Below, in pieces: positions 63,771-64,000 of a DNA stretch of 64,000 nucleotides. The notes beneath the pieces were generated by a model. That model made no database searches. It saw only the letters and a program-made list of their open reading frames with translations, and was not told where the DNA came from. A program made the translations under genes and the position numbers. The stretch is from Hydnum rufescens UP504 (taxonomy: Eukaryota; Basidiomycota; Agaricomycetes; Cantharellales; Hydnaceae). The DNA is taken from contig MU129061.1 of NCBI GenBank assembly GCA_014904985.1, positions 90,434 to 154,433 of the forward strand. The letters are read 5' to 3'. Each line of letters begins with the position of its first letter. Within the stretch, counting starts at the first letter, position 1.

Positions 63771-64000
63771 TCCTGTGAATTTTTAAATAAATAAATAAAT
63801 AAATAATAAACAAGTCAATAAGAATGAAACATGGGATTCCCCATCATAAACAATGAGAAAATAATCACTGTGGTTGGCCCGATAAGCCCGTGTAGCCCGC
63901 TGACCCATTCAGGGGCCTTCCCAGGCCTTCCAGCACCTATCCTGATACCCCCCTCTTATATGACTTCTCCCTGGTCATTTTCTAAGTTCAGAGCCAGGGG

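Larger units (their letters stand above)
59269..64000. mobile_element. Foldback element E2, right end beyond the window
   Basis: Starts CAGCCTGGTCAGCCA after the 8 bp GGAAAGAG (59261-59268). A subterminal GGGGCCCC-rich part (59351-59424) follows. Then come a left arm with minus-oriented cassettes (59500-61310), a very long central palindrome (61316-62033) and a right arm with plus-oriented cassettes (62040-63770). The final bases AGAGCCAGGGG look like the start of the mirror-image subterminal part, so only a short right end is missing. It has the same architecture as E1, with end and stem sequences of its own. It interrupts the 5' part of the hAT transposase gene. Confidence 0.85.

Noticed and set aside
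1..64000. tRNA, rRNA or other classical RNA genes
   Set aside because: I looked for GGTTCRANNCC boxes and conserved rRNA segments and found no arrangement that folds as a tRNA; the copia primer site is only complementary to a tRNA.

Overview
This window looks like nuclear DNA of a filamentous basidiomycete, probably an Agaricomycete. The intact genes have many short GT-AG introns of 44 to 74 nt (one is GC-AG), compact spacing and fungal-type products. The repeats are basidiomycete-type Ty1/copia and chromodomain Ty3/gypsy retrotransposons and hAT DNA transposons. No genus can be named from the sequence alone. A 25-base run of N at 38210-38234 is an assembly gap.

Layout. Positions 1 to about 17700 are gene-poor. 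They hold a foldback MITE (6-193), a broken acyl-protein thioesterase gene (1052-1980), a serine/proline-rich hypothetical gene with its own TATA box (4983-6369, frame-disrupted near the start), an old tandem duplication (about 10710-11990) and a TA-flanked MITE (13890-14029). Positions 17765-25585 form an island of four intact housekeeping-type genes for which complete exon structures could be read: exosome cap subunit RRP40 (minus), a small nucleotidyltransferase-fold protein (plus, sharing a 533 bp divergent promoter with RRP40), a calcineurin-like metallophosphoesterase (minus) and a CTK2-type cyclin (plus). A carboxylesterase relic follows near 26500.

From 26868 to the end the window is almost wholly nested mobile DNA: a near-complete copia element with a half-tRNA-type primer site, an internally deleted copia derivative, a second decayed copia lineage, a 5'-truncated chromovirus gypsy, a solo gypsy LTR with a perfect target duplication, a hAT transposase gene, and three unidentified transposon-zone genes on the minus strand, each broken by one in-frame stop.

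The most unusual content is a family of non-autonomous, hAT-ended foldback elements, here called E0 (34215-36076), E3 (39160-40952), E1 (54206-58565, complete, 8 bp target duplication GCACCAGG) and E2 (59269 to beyond 64000). Each arm is a tandem array of roughly 250-350 bp cassettes. A cassette has an exon-like part ending in a stem-loop (ACCACACACC...GGTGTGTGGT), then an intron-like part of about 100-126 nt with fungal splice signals (GTGAGT or GTATGT, TACTAAC, CTAG) and a second stem-loop (core GAGCAGC...GCTGCTC). The two arms face outward from a central palindrome. The stems vary by compensatory changes. I know of no described transposon family built this way. E1 sits in the hAT transposase gene, and removing it with one target copy restores the reading frame; E2 interrupts the same gene further upstream.
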